Program-made: the position numbers and the translations under genes | The notes under the pieces: model-generated | Databases searched by the model: none | What the model saw: the letters and a program-made list of their open reading frames with translations, nothing else | Told to the model about the DNA's origin: nothing | Assembly (NCBI RefSeq): GCF_002860255.1 | Contig: NZ_PGVE01000072.1 | Coordinates: 62,001 to 126,000 of the forward strand | Reading direction: 5' to 3' | Source: Neobacillus cucumis | Lineage (GTDB): Bacteria; Bacillota; Bacilli; Bacillales; Cytobacillaceae | Length of the DNA stretch: 64,000 bases | Part shown: positions 36,094 through 44,128 of the stretch, piece by piece | Numbering within the stretch: the stretch's first letter is position 1 | Layout of the letters: every line of letters starts with the position of its first letter

Positions 36094-36303
36094 TTGGTTG
36101 AAAAAAGGTGGCTTGGCTATTTTAATGATGCTTTGAATAATTAAAAAATCTCATGGACGCCTGAATACAAAAAATAAGAAACAGCAGGGTAGTTAATAGA
36201 GCTTAGTGAAGACTGTAAATCAAAAAAGGAAGTAGAGTACATACCATGTACCCAAACATGTTAATGCAAGTTTTGATTAAAGGTTACGCTTACAAAATAA
36301 AAG

Positions 36304-36344
36304 GCGAATAAAATAGAATAAATATAAAATAACGTTCGTGTTTT
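36304..36344. promoter_or_regulatory. Possible PurR operator upstream of purT
   Basis: The minus strand of 36331-36344 reads AAACACGAACGTT, containing the CGAAC core of a Bacillus PurBox. A weaker CGAATAAA half-site lies 26 nt upstream on the plus strand, close to but not exactly the usual spacing of paired PurBoxes. This is suggestive only. Confidence 0.3.
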
Positions 36345-36421
36345 AATCAAAAATGTTGCTTGAATCATATGAAAATATGGGGTAATATTATCAAAAGACA
36401 AACGATAAGGGGTTGTATTAG

Positions 36422-37588
36422 ATGTTTGGTATCCAGACCAAAAAAGTAATGTTACTCGGTTCAGGTGAGCTTGGAAAAGAGACGATCATCGAGGCTCAGC
36501 GTTTAGGACTTGAGACCATAGCTGTAGACCGATATAAAAACGCTCCGGCAATGCAGGTAGCCCATCGTTCCTATGTGGTGGACATGCTAAATGGAGAAGA
36601 ACTTCTTAGTGTAATAGAACAAGAGAAGCCGGATTTGGTCGTTCCTGAAATTGAGGCGATCGCTACAGAAACCTTAATCGACCTTGAAAAAGAAGGATTC
36701 CGCATTGTACCAACGGCTAAAGCCGTGAACTTGACCATGGATAGGGAAGGAATTCGACGCTTGGCAAGTGAAGGGCTCGGTCTGCCTACAGCGAAATATG
36801 CTTTTGCGAACACCTTAGAGGAATTAAGGGTTGCTGTAAACGAAATCGGGACTCCATGCGTGATTAAACCCATCATGAGTTCATCTGGAAAAGGGCAAAC
36901 CGTTTGCCGCTCAATCGAGGATATAGAATGGTCTTGGAACGAGGCTATCTCAGGAGGAAGGGCAAAAAAAACTCGAGTGATTGTGGAGGAATTTATCCAT
37001 TTTGAATCGGAAATTACCCTGCTAACCGTCCGTTCCATTTCAGGAACCACCTACTGTGCTCCAATCGGACATGTCCAAAAAGATGGTGACTATATTGAAT
37101 CCTGGCAGCCGCATGTCATGTCAACCGAACAAATCATTGAAGCGCAAGATATCGCCAAAAAAATCACCGATGCTCTTGGAGGGTATGGACTTTTTGGAGT
37201 TGAATTATTTCTCTCTTCACAAGGTGTTTATTTTAGTGAAGTGTCACCACGGCCTCATGATACCGGGATGGTTACAATGGTAACGCAGGACCTATCCGAA
37301 TTTGCTTTACATATTAGAGCGATTTTAGGCTGCCCGATTCCAACTGTTCAGCTATTGAAACCTGGTGCAAGTCATACAATTAAAGCAACGAAAGAAAGCA
37401 ATACCTACCAAATAGCAGGAATCCCTGAAAGCTTATCTATCCCCGATACACAGGTTAGGGTTTTTGGAAAACCGGCTACAAAAGTGGGACGCCGGATGGC
37501 AGTCGTGTTAAGCAGCGGAGAATCAGTCGAAGAGGCAAGGAAGCGTGCCGCTTTAGCGGCCAGCAAGATGATGGTTACTCACGAATAA
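36422..37588 (+). CDS. purT: Formate-dependent GAR transformylase
   Basis: A 388-residue ATP-grasp enzyme that uses formate and ATP to formylate glycinamide ribonucleotide in purine synthesis. Features are the N-terminal LLGSGELGKETIIEAQRLGL, the glycine-rich ATP loop IKPIMSSSGKGQTV and the metal-binding FSEVSPRPHDTGMVT. The length equals PurT of other bacteria (about 390). AAGGGG lies 9 nt before ATG. It is functionally complementary to purU 3 kb upstream, which releases formate from formyl-THF. Confidence 0.97.
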   Translation: MFGIQTKKVMLLGSGELGKETIIEAQRLGLETIAVDRYKNAPAMQVAHRSYVVDMLNGEELLSVIEQEKPDLVVPEIEAIATETLIDLEKEGFRIVPTAKAVNLTMDREGIRRLASEGLGLPTAKYAFANTLEELRVAVNEIGTPCVIKPIMSSSGKGQTVCRSIEDIEWSWNEAISGGRAKKTRVIVEEFIHFESEITLLTVRSISGTTYCAPIGHVQKDGDYIESWQPHVMSTEQIIEAQDIAKKITDALGGYGLFGVELFLSSQGVYFSEVSPRPHDTGMVTMVTQDLSEFALHIRAILGCPIPTVQLLKPGASHTIKATKESNTYQIAGIPESLSIPDTQVRVFGKPATKVGRRMAVVLSSGESVEEARKRAALAASKMMVTHE

Positions 37589-37662
37589 GTGCGATTTACG
37601 ACGCCGAAGAAATACAACTTGAAAAAGGAGACTTAAAGGATGCAAACAAAAAATCGTATTCC

Positions 37663-37698
37663 TGGGACCACACTAGTTTAAACGTGTGGTCCCTTTAA
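37663..37698 (+). terminator. purT terminator
   Basis: Stem GGGACCACAC / GTGTGGTCCC with a 10-nt loop and TTT. A 13-codon frame MQTKNRIPGTTLV with its own AAGGAG site (ATG at 37640) ends inside this hairpin. Confidence 0.85.
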
Positions 37699-37855
37699 TT
37701 TTTCTAGGTAGACATCTTTATAAACATCTTTATAAAATAAGTATCACCATCGAAAATGATGCGGTACATGCATTCTATTTTAATCTTCTTTGATTAATCT
37801 CTTTCTCTTTAGAAATAATGATAACAATATAGAAAAATTGTTGGGTGGTTACAAA

Positions 37856-38377
37856 ATGCATCTTTTACAAGCGGGGTTATTTTTACTTGCAACTATAAGA
37901 TGGGGAGATTGGAAAAATTGGAGGAGATATTACCCTACCATCCTATTTTTTATCGGTGGGGACCTTTTGAAGAACACCTTATTTCATGACCATCGAATGT
38001 GGGAATATCAAGAAACTGTCCTTGGAGAGAAGATATTATTTGGACATTTAGTCATCAATTTCCTTGTCATGTTCGTCATTTACCCCTCTACGATTTTGAT
38101 TTATCTAGGAAAATTTCCTATGGAAAAAGGTAAGCAGATCTTATGGATCCTTTTTTGGGTTCTCATTTACTTAACTATGGAGTACATTAATCTTCACTAT
38201 AAAGGAATTAAGCACTACTACGGATGGAATATGTGGTGGTCAATGATTTTTGATCTTGTTATGTTTGTGATTCTGTGGATCCATCATACGAAACCACTGT
38301 TAGCTTGGGCATTTTCAATTATGTGGCTCAGTATTTTATGGAATATTTTTGATTTATCCCATAACTTGTTGAAATAA
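37856..38377 (+). CDS. CBO0543-like membrane protein
   Basis: A 173-residue protein with about five membrane helices. The pattern LLATIRWGDWKNWRRYYPTI and GDLLKNTLFHDHRMWEY is characteristic of the CBO0543 group, whose function is unknown. The ATG at 37856 with GGGTGG nearby is preferred to a TTG at 37790 lacking an SD. It is first in a row of three similar small membrane-protein genes spaced by 9-17 nt. Confidence 0.75.
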   Translation: MHLLQAGLFLLATIRWGDWKNWRRYYPTILFFIGGDLLKNTLFHDHRMWEYQETVLGEKILFGHLVINFLVMFVIYPSTILIYLGKFPMEKGKQILWILFWVLIYLTMEYINLHYKGIKHYYGWNMWWSMIFDLVMFVILWIHHTKPLLAWAFSIMWLSILWNIFDLSHNLLK

Positions 38378-38386
38378 GGGGAGCTT

Positions 38387-38842
38387 ATGACTATATCCAT
38401 CATTTCATCCATCACTTTATTAATTCTCATATCTTATTGTGTTACACCAAAAAAATTGCATATTTTTGAAATTATTTTTATATGGCTTGTCGTCTGGCTG
38501 CTCATGCACCCGTTATCTTGGATCATCTACGTGAATTTAACCTGGTTAAAAGTATCGACGAATTTAGGGGATTTTTGGGCATATGCCTTTGATCGATTAA
38601 TACTTTTACCCCTTTTGATCGTGCTCTTTTTTGAGGCTTTGTTAAGAACTAATCGAAAAGTAGCCATTTATACCGTTCTTTTCGTGGAAATATTAATTTT
38701 AATGCTGGATGAATATGTTTTGCTTAAACTGGGGGTTCTTCATGAGGTAAACTGGAATATTGTCTTTTCTTTTATTGAAAAGTCCTTTATTCTACTCATT
38801 TCTTATTTTTTATGGATGCATTTCAGGAAAAAATTTATGTAA
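38387..38842 (+). CDS. Small polytopic membrane protein
   Basis: A 151-residue protein with four or five hydrophobic helices and few charged residues. AAGGGGAG lies about 5 nt before ATG. It is probably a paralogue of its neighbours in the CBO0543-like group, judged from size, topology and context rather than clear motifs. No function is known. Confidence 0.7.
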   Translation: MTISIISSITLLILISYCVTPKKLHIFEIIFIWLVVWLLMHPLSWIIYVNLTWLKVSTNLGDFWAYAFDRLILLPLLIVLFFEALLRTNRKVAIYTVLFVEILILMLDEYVLLKLGVLHEVNWNIVFSFIEKSFILLISYFLWMHFRKKFM

Positions 38843-38859
38843 GAGGAGTTTTGGTACCC

Positions 38860-39384
38860 ATGTTTTTATACTTACCGAAACACTTTGATCAAAATGAATG
38901 GTTTATTATTATTGTTCTGGTTGTGAGTATTTTTTTGGTGAGGCTGCCTAAAAGAATGCCTGCTGAAGTTTCTTACTTAATTGTCCTATTAAGTTTGGCC
39001 ATTCCAAACATTATTGACCATAGCATTGCTGCCATATCGCCTTATGATGTTTATCGAATTAATGATTCGGAGAGGTATGAGGTGTTTGATATTCTTTTAA
39101 GCGGGGTCTATGTTCCGTTTGGGTATCTCTGTGTGTATTTCTATGAATGGTTACGACCGAAGAGAATGAAGATGGTCCTTTATATTTTAATTTGGTCCCT
39201 CATTGCGATTTGTTTTGAATTTGTCATTGTAAGATTGCATATCTTTACCTATCACGGTTGGAAATTGGTTTATTCTTTCCCCACCTATTTGCTAGTTATT
39301 TCTTTATTCCTATCCTATTATGAGTTTCTTCTTTTCCACCATAAGAAAAAGGTAGAATTCAAACTTCAGCATAAAAACACATAA
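38860..39384 (+). CDS. CBO0543-like membrane protein
   Basis: A 174-residue membrane protein with about five helices, a conserved-looking HIFTYHGWKLVYSFPTYLLV ending and a basic C-terminal tail (HHKKKVEFKLQHKN). The ATG at 38860 with AAGAGGAG 11 nt upstream avoids the 31-nt overlap created by a start at 38812. It is third in the membrane-protein trio and probably co-transcribed. Confidence 0.7.
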   Translation: MFLYLPKHFDQNEWFIIIVLVVSIFLVRLPKRMPAEVSYLIVLLSLAIPNIIDHSIAAISPYDVYRINDSERYEVFDILLSGVYVPFGYLCVYFYEWLRPKRMKMVLYILIWSLIAICFEFVIVRLHIFTYHGWKLVYSFPTYLLVISLFLSYYEFLLFHHKKKVEFKLQHKNT

Positions 39385-39502
39385 TTATCATTTGAAGAGT
39401 TTTCTATAGAAAAGTAATAGAGAAGAGGTAAAATAAAATGGGAATGATAACGAATTTCTTTCCATTTGAATTTTGGTCTCTAGTAAGTAGGGAGGTTTAA
39501 GT

Positions 39503-40420
39503 ATGTCAAAAATAAAGCAAAAAATTGTTCCGCATTTATGGTATGACAAGGAGGCAAAGGAAGCAGCCGAGTTTTACGCTTCCATATTTCCAGACTCAAA
39601 AATTACAAATGTAAAAACAATTCACAACACGCCCTCAGGCGACAGCGATATCGTCTCTTTTGAGCTATGGGGGCAGAAGTTTATGGCAATCAGCGCAGGA
39701 CCTTATTTCAAGATCAATCCGTCGATATCTTTCATCGTTAATTTTGACCCATCGCGAGAAAAAGATGCGAGCGAAAAAATAAATGAGGTATGGAACAAAT
39801 TGTCCGAGGGCGGCACAGCGTTAATGCCGCTGGATCAGTATCCGTTCAGTAAAAGGTATGGCTGGATTCAGGATAAATATGGTTTGTCTTGGCAGTTAAT
39901 CCTTACCAATCCCGAAGGTGAAGAGCGGCCGGCCATCGTGCCATCATTTATGTTTGTCGGTGATAAATGCGGTAAGGCAGAAGAAGCGATTAATTTTTAT
40001 TTATCAATATTTAAGAACGCAAAGCAGGGACTTATCGCCCGCTTTCCCAAAGGCATGGAACCTGACAAAGAAGGAACAATCATGTTCTCGGATTTCATGT
40101 TTGAAAATCAGTGGTTTTCCGGAATGGATAGCGCGCATGAGCATCAATTCGGTTTTAATGAGGCCATCTCCTTTATGGTGTCCTGTGACACACAAGAAGA
40201 GATTGATTACTACTGGGAAAACCTTACGGCAGTTCCTGAAGCCGAGCAATGTGGCTGGCTGAAAGATAAGTTTGGTCTATCCTGGCAGATTGTGCCAACT
40301 GAGATGGACGAGATGATGAGCAAGGGCACACCTGAGCAGCTTGCACGTGTAACGAAAGCATTTATGAATATGAAGAAATTTGATCTTGTGGAATTACAGA
40401 AAGCATACAAGGGATCATAA
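39503..40420 (+). CDS. Double VOC-domain (PhnB-like) protein
   Basis: A 305-residue protein with two tandem vicinal-oxygen-chelate domains of the PhnB/3-demethylubiquinone methyltransferase-like family. Each half has VPHLWYDKEAKEAAEFY or FMFVGDKCGKAEEAINFY at its start and ends with YGLSWQL or FGLSWQI. Members are soluble and mostly uncharacterised, so a specific activity is not assigned. AGGGAGG lies 7-8 nt before ATG. It stands alone. Confidence 0.88.
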   Translation: MSKIKQKIVPHLWYDKEAKEAAEFYASIFPDSKITNVKTIHNTPSGDSDIVSFELWGQKFMAISAGPYFKINPSISFIVNFDPSREKDASEKINEVWNKLSEGGTALMPLDQYPFSKRYGWIQDKYGLSWQLILTNPEGEERPAIVPSFMFVGDKCGKAEEAINFYLSIFKNAKQGLIARFPKGMEPDKEGTIMFSDFMFENQWFSGMDSAHEHQFGFNEAISFMVSCDTQEEIDYYWENLTAVPEAEQCGWLKDKFGLSWQIVPTEMDEMMSKGTPEQLARVTKAFMNMKKFDLVELQKAYKGS

Positions 40421-40468
40421 CTGGTTCACTGGTTTATGAAACGTCGACAAGTTATATAATAGAAAAAA

Positions 40469-40497
40469 ACAGCCTAGACTAGTTAGCTAGGCTGTCT
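40469..40497 (-). terminator. Terminator of the CAP-domain gene
   Basis: Stem ACAGCCTAG / CTAGGCTGT followed on the minus strand by TTTTTTTC. It could also stop the converging VOC gene. Confidence 0.85.
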
Positions 40498-40508
40498 TAA
40501 GGACTATT

Positions 40509-41225
40509 TTATTTACCAATAAAATCCTGTACCCAATAATTTCCTTGAGCGACATAGCCAACGCCTATATAGTTGAAGTTCGGGCTGAGAATGTTTTTGC
40601 GGTGCCCCTCACTATTCATCCATGCATTGACCACTTCCTGCGGCGTTTGCTGTCCCATGGCGATATTTTCACCAGCATAGCTATAGGTGATGCCAAATTT
40701 TTTCATCATATCAAAAGGTGATCCGTAAGTCGGACTTGTGTGGCTAAAATAGTTGTTTGCCGACATATCACGGGCTTTTTCGTGTGCCATTTTACTCAGT
40801 GTTGTATCTGCTTTAAGGGCTGGCAGGCCATTTTTAGCTCGTTCTTGATTCGTTAAATCAACCACTTTTTGTTCAAAAGCACTTAATGTGCTGCTTGTTT
40901 GTGTGGTATTGGTTGTACCAGCGGTTGACTGCTGTACTGGCTTTGTGTTTACGGATTGCTCAGGCTGAGTAACAGCTTTTGTTGGCTCCTGGGTTGGTTG
41001 AGCAGGCTGTGTTTGGTTAACGTTAGATTGAGAATTCGATTCCATTTTACTTAAATATGCTTCTACCATTCTGTTAATCTCATCGGAATTTACATTGGTT
41101 CCTTGGGTCGTATAGGTTTTCTGCTGTACAGGCGCAGTAGATGAATGAGCTTGGTTTAGTGTTGGATTTGCTCCGAATAAGGCACCCGAAGCGGCTAAAG
41201 TAAGAATGGTTTTACTTAATAACAT
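40509..41225 (-). CDS. Secreted CAP/SCP-domain protein (YkwD-like)
   Basis: A 238-residue secreted protein. A signal peptide (MLLSKTILTLAASGALFGAN) is followed by a linker rich in T, Q and P up to about residue 120, and then a C-terminal CAP domain: VVDLTNQERAKNGLPALKAD, MAHEKARDMSANNYFSHTSP, YAGENIAMG and AWMNSEGHRKNILSPNFNYI. Bacillus relatives such as YkwD/YlbC have unknown roles, sometimes linked to spores or the wall. The ATG at 41225 has GGAGGATC 4 nt upstream. Confidence 0.92.
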   Translation of the reverse strand: MLLSKTILTLAASGALFGANPTLNQAHSSTAPVQQKTYTTQGTNVNSDEINRMVEAYLSKMESNSQSNVNQTQPAQPTQEPTKAVTQPEQSVNTKPVQQSTAGTTNTTQTSSTLSAFEQKVVDLTNQERAKNGLPALKADTTLSKMAHEKARDMSANNYFSHTSPTYGSPFDMMKKFGITYSYAGENIAMGQQTPQEVVNAWMNSEGHRKNILSPNFNYIGVGYVAQGNYWVQDFIGK

Positions 41226-41688
41226 GTAAGATCCTCCTGTCTTAAATATGACTAGCGAACACATGCTTATCCTAACATATAATTTTTGTCATATTTCTGG
41301 GATGATTTTACAGTCAAAGCAACACAGGAGATTCCTATTATATAAAACTACGTTAGAAACCTTATCTGTTGCTACTTTCGTTTCTTTTTCATTAGATTAA
41401 TAGGTAAACCTACTATTTTGAAAAAATGGGAAAATTTCCAGTTAAATTAGGGGTTGACAAAGTTTAGAAAACCAGAGTTTTTTTACATATATTTCAGAAG
41501 GGTATCAAAGCTTACAGAGGAGTAAACAAGTACCAGAAATATTTGAGGTCAATTGGGATTTCGGTGCATGTGGTCAAATAAGAGGCCGGGCAAAAAGAAG
41601 AAGCTGAAGTATATTTTTTTCAGCTTCTTTTTTGCTTTCTTATCGATATATATTGATTGGATTATTTTAGAGGCTGTTTGTTGCTTCT
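41226..41688. other. Gap with an orphan terminator and a startless frame
   Basis: The plus strand contains an open stretch of about 45 codons ending ...FGACGQIRGRAKRRS at 41607 without a start codon. It runs into a strong hairpin at 41597-41633 (AAGAAGCTGAA / TTCAGCTTCTT plus T-run). It may be the tail of a decayed gene; no family is recognised. Confidence 0.4.
41597..41634 (+). terminator. Orphan intrinsic terminator
   Basis: AAGAAGCTGAA / TTCAGCTTCTT with a loop of about 10 nt and six T. No intact gene lies upstream on this strand. Confidence 0.75.
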
Positions 41689-42129
41689 CTAACCGCGGTA
41701 AACACTGTCACATGTTCCAGCTTTTGGTTCATAATAACAATGATTTTTAAATTGGCCGGATTGTGGTTGACCGTACCATGTGGGAGGGCATGGAGCATGT
41801 GGATTAAAATACCAAAGGGCATATTTCCCTGGGTGTTGTCTCCAATAATCCAAATTCTGTTTGGCTAATCTTCTTTCTGATGTTCTCGCTCTCTGATAAA
41901 AAACATTTCCTTTTTGAACAGCTTCAAAGGAAAAATTTCCACCTTGTACTTGAAAAATTACTGAGTTAATGCTTCTTAATCCTTTAAAGTCTAAACAATT
42001 TGCTACAAGTCGATTAACAATGACATTTCCAACATATAACATTCCAAGCTTTCCTTCACCTTCGGCTTCTGCTCGCATCATCCTTGCCATTAAACTTACG
42101 TCTGAAGTTCGGTAATTTGCTCGTGGCAT
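41689..42129 (-). CDS. cwlJ: Spore cortex-lytic hydrolase
   Basis: A 146-residue Hydrolase_2 family protein very similar in layout to B. subtilis CwlJ (142 residues): SLMARMMRAEAEGEGKLGML with the catalytic glutamate, VGNVIVNRLVANCLDFKGLR, and the C-terminal ALWYFNPHAPCPPTWYGQPQ and GTCDSVYRG. CwlJ sits in the spore coat and cuts cortex peptidoglycan at germination, activated by Ca-dipicolinate. It lacks a signal peptide, as CwlJ does. The ATG at 42129 has GGAGGTG 6 nt upstream. Its usual partner gerQ is not adjacent. Confidence 0.93.
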   Translation of the reverse strand: MPRANYRTSDVSLMARMMRAEAEGEGKLGMLYVGNVIVNRLVANCLDFKGLRSINSVIFQVQGGNFSFEAVQKGNVFYQRARTSERRLAKQNLDYWRQHPGKYALWYFNPHAPCPPTWYGQPQSGQFKNHCYYEPKAGTCDSVYRG

Positions 42130-42506
42130 GATTTCACCTCCAAAATAATTGTATGAAAAAAAGCCAACATTGATGTTGACGTATTTCAAATAAAATTACT
42201 TTTCATTTACTTCTTAAGAGTACATGAAAGTGAACAGGTGTCCTTCATTACTGGGATTAAGACAAATGAAACTGAAGTTCGGCCACTTTTATTAGTCGGA
42301 ACCACGGGGGGGAAGATCTCCTTTAGGGGTTGAGACCCACTTTTATCAGTCAGAACAAAGGCGAATAAGTTCTTACATAGGAAAAGACTAGACTTATTTA
42401 AAATTATTGATCACAAAACCCTTATTTTTTCTTATTCACAACCTGTCCTATTTATCATCTAACCAATATATCAAGGATGATGAATCATAAATAGGGAGGT
42501 ATTGTT
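42130..42506. other. Gap between cwlJ and nuclease gene
   Basis: Contains the divergent promoters and a direct repeat of 20 nt with 2 mismatches (CCACTTTTATTAGTCGGAAC at 42283 and CCACTTTTATCAGTCAGAAC at 42337), 54 nt apart. No gene or RNA is evident. Confidence 0.5.
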
Positions 42507-43100
42507 TTGGTGAAAAAAATAACAGGAGTAACACTAGTAACAGCCACAACGCTTATAGCTCTAAATCCTTCGCCTAGTAAGCAAGAAGAACTAACACCAA
42601 GGGTCAATCTTCAGCAGGATTTACATAGCACCTCACTTACAGACGAATCCTTACAAATCCCTGTCACATTAGTGGATACCATTGATGGAGATACCATAAA
42701 AGTAAGAGTACAGCGGAAAATCGAAACGGTGCGCTATTTACTAATGGATACCCCGGAATCAAAAAAGCCGAAGATGTGTGTCCAGCCCTATGCAAAGGAA
42801 GCTTTTTTTAGAAATGAAGAACTGGTGATGAGCGGCTCGTTAACAATAGAATATGAGAAGGGGAACATTAGGGATTCCTATGGCCGGCTATTAGCCTATG
42901 TATATGTCGATGGCCAATCGGTTCAAGAAACACTGTTAAGAGAAGGATTCGCACGAGTGGCATATATCATGAACCCACCCTATAAATATCTTTCTTTATA
43001 TCGGGAGGATGAGCGTCTTGCCCAAAGGGGCCAATTAAACATCTGGAGCAAACCGAATTTTGTAAGAGAATGGGGATTTAATGGGTGTGCGCCTTCATAA
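42507..43100 (+). CDS. Secreted staphylococcal-nuclease-like protein
   Basis: A 197-residue secreted nuclease. After an N-terminal membrane/signal segment (KKITGVTLVTATTLIALNP), an SNase domain covers residues 50-190: VDTIDGDTIKVRV with the Ca-binding aspartates, VRYLLMDTPESKKP with the catalytic arginine, then YEKGNIRDSYGRLLAYVYVD. It resembles Bacillus YncB and thermonuclease and would degrade external DNA/RNA. The signal is weakly cleavable (ALNPSPS). TTG at 42507 or GTG at 42510 follows GGGAGG. Confidence 0.9.
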   Translation: MVKKITGVTLVTATTLIALNPSPSKQEELTPRVNLQQDLHSTSLTDESLQIPVTLVDTIDGDTIKVRVQRKIETVRYLLMDTPESKKPKMCVQPYAKEAFFRNEELVMSGSLTIEYEKGNIRDSYGRLLAYVYVDGQSVQETLLREGFARVAYIMNPPYKYLSLYREDERLAQRGQLNIWSKPNFVREWGFNGCAPS

Positions 43101-43163
43101 ATGATTTAATAACAAAATGGCGGCCTTTCACATTAAATACGGTCACCCATAAACTAAATATGG

Positions 43164-44009
43164 GTGATGAATGTGTTTTTACGAAATCAAATGGACATAA
43201 CTTCTTACCATCAAAAATATTTTAGACCATCATGCTTACCTGCATTAAATTTGAGATTTGACACATGGGAGTCCTTCACACCTTATTATGATAAAACCCA
43301 TGAACAAATCCAATTATCTCCAGAATTGACAACCACCCCTGAAGACACCCTTCTCCACTATTTTAGCATTTTACGTGAAGCAGTCTTTATTGGTGATCGA
43401 GGCTGCGGTTCAATCGGTCAGGGAAGTTTACCATTTCCACTTGCCTATAATTTTTTGTCTAAAGAATATCAAAAAAAACTAAGCTATGAGGATTATCTTC
43501 AGTTATTTACTGGAATACGCCATACAAGTTTAATCAAGCTTTGTAGAGTCCCAGACGAAAAAAGAGGAATCAAGTTTTTTTATGAAGTGGAAACGATTGA
43601 AGGGTCAGAGAGCAAAAAGGCGGAGTATTTTGGCTATTCTTACGGATTCATTATGCTTGCTCAAGAAAATGAAGGTTATCGAATATCAGATTTAAGCAGG
43701 ATGGAAGAAGACTTTCTTTGTGCACCTTACCATGGATGGAGTCATGATGCGGAAGCAGTGGTAGAGGTGAAATATGGAAATTGGTGCAAATTAATTCACA
43801 AAAAAAATCCAACAATAGCCTATTCATATGTTAAAAAAATTTGTTTTCGCGGAAATGACGGGGTTGATTATTGTATGATATTTTTTACATTAACCAATGG
43901 AACGGACGTCGAAATTGCCCAATTCCGCAAAGCGCGGAATGAAATATGGAAACAGTTTACCATGCACCCTGAAGAAGAATGTTTAACAGAAAATAGAGAA
44001 ATCCTATAA
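43164..44009 (+). CDS. Conserved protein of unknown function
   Basis: A 281-residue protein without recognised motifs. It is soluble, aromatic-rich and contains the glycine-rich stretch FIGDRGCGSIGQGSLPFPLA near residue 78. Seven cysteines are scattered through it. The start is unclear: GTG at 43164, ATG at 43167 and a later ATG (MDITSYHQ) all lack a good SD. It may be co-oriented with, but is not clearly part of, the nuclease transcript. I cannot assign a family. Confidence 0.65.
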   Translation: MMNVFLRNQMDITSYHQKYFRPSCLPALNLRFDTWESFTPYYDKTHEQIQLSPELTTTPEDTLLHYFSILREAVFIGDRGCGSIGQGSLPFPLAYNFLSKEYQKKLSYEDYLQLFTGIRHTSLIKLCRVPDEKRGIKFFYEVETIEGSESKKAEYFGYSYGFIMLAQENEGYRISDLSRMEEDFLCAPYHGWSHDAEAVVEVKYGNWCKLIHKKNPTIAYSYVKKICFRGNDGVDYCMIFFTLTNGTDVEIAQFRKARNEIWKQFTMHPEEECLTENREIL

Positions 44010-44084
44010 CAGGGAGGAACAAGTAAAATCAATATTACTAATCCCATCCTATACGCTAGTAAAGTAATTTTGAACCTAATTAAA

Positions 44085-44127
44085 GGGGATTCCAAAAATA
44101 ACTTTTGGAATCCCTAGTATTTTTTTA
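44085..44127. terminator. Bidirectional terminator between converging genes
   Basis: GGGATTCCAAAA / TTTTGGAATCCC with a short loop, then a T-rich tract on the plus strand. It lies 2 nt from the kimA stop. Confidence 0.85.
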
Positions 44128-44128
44128 A

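Larger units (their letters stand above)
36047..36421. other. Gap between helD and purT
   Basis: This gap contains a terminator at 36067-36093 and the AT-rich promoter region of purT with a possible PurR box at 36331-36344. Nothing else is evident. Confidence 0.5.

Noticed and set aside
41464..41607. Open frame ending FGACGQIRGRAKRRS
   Set aside because: No start codon and no recognised family; recorded only as a possible gene tail in the gap.
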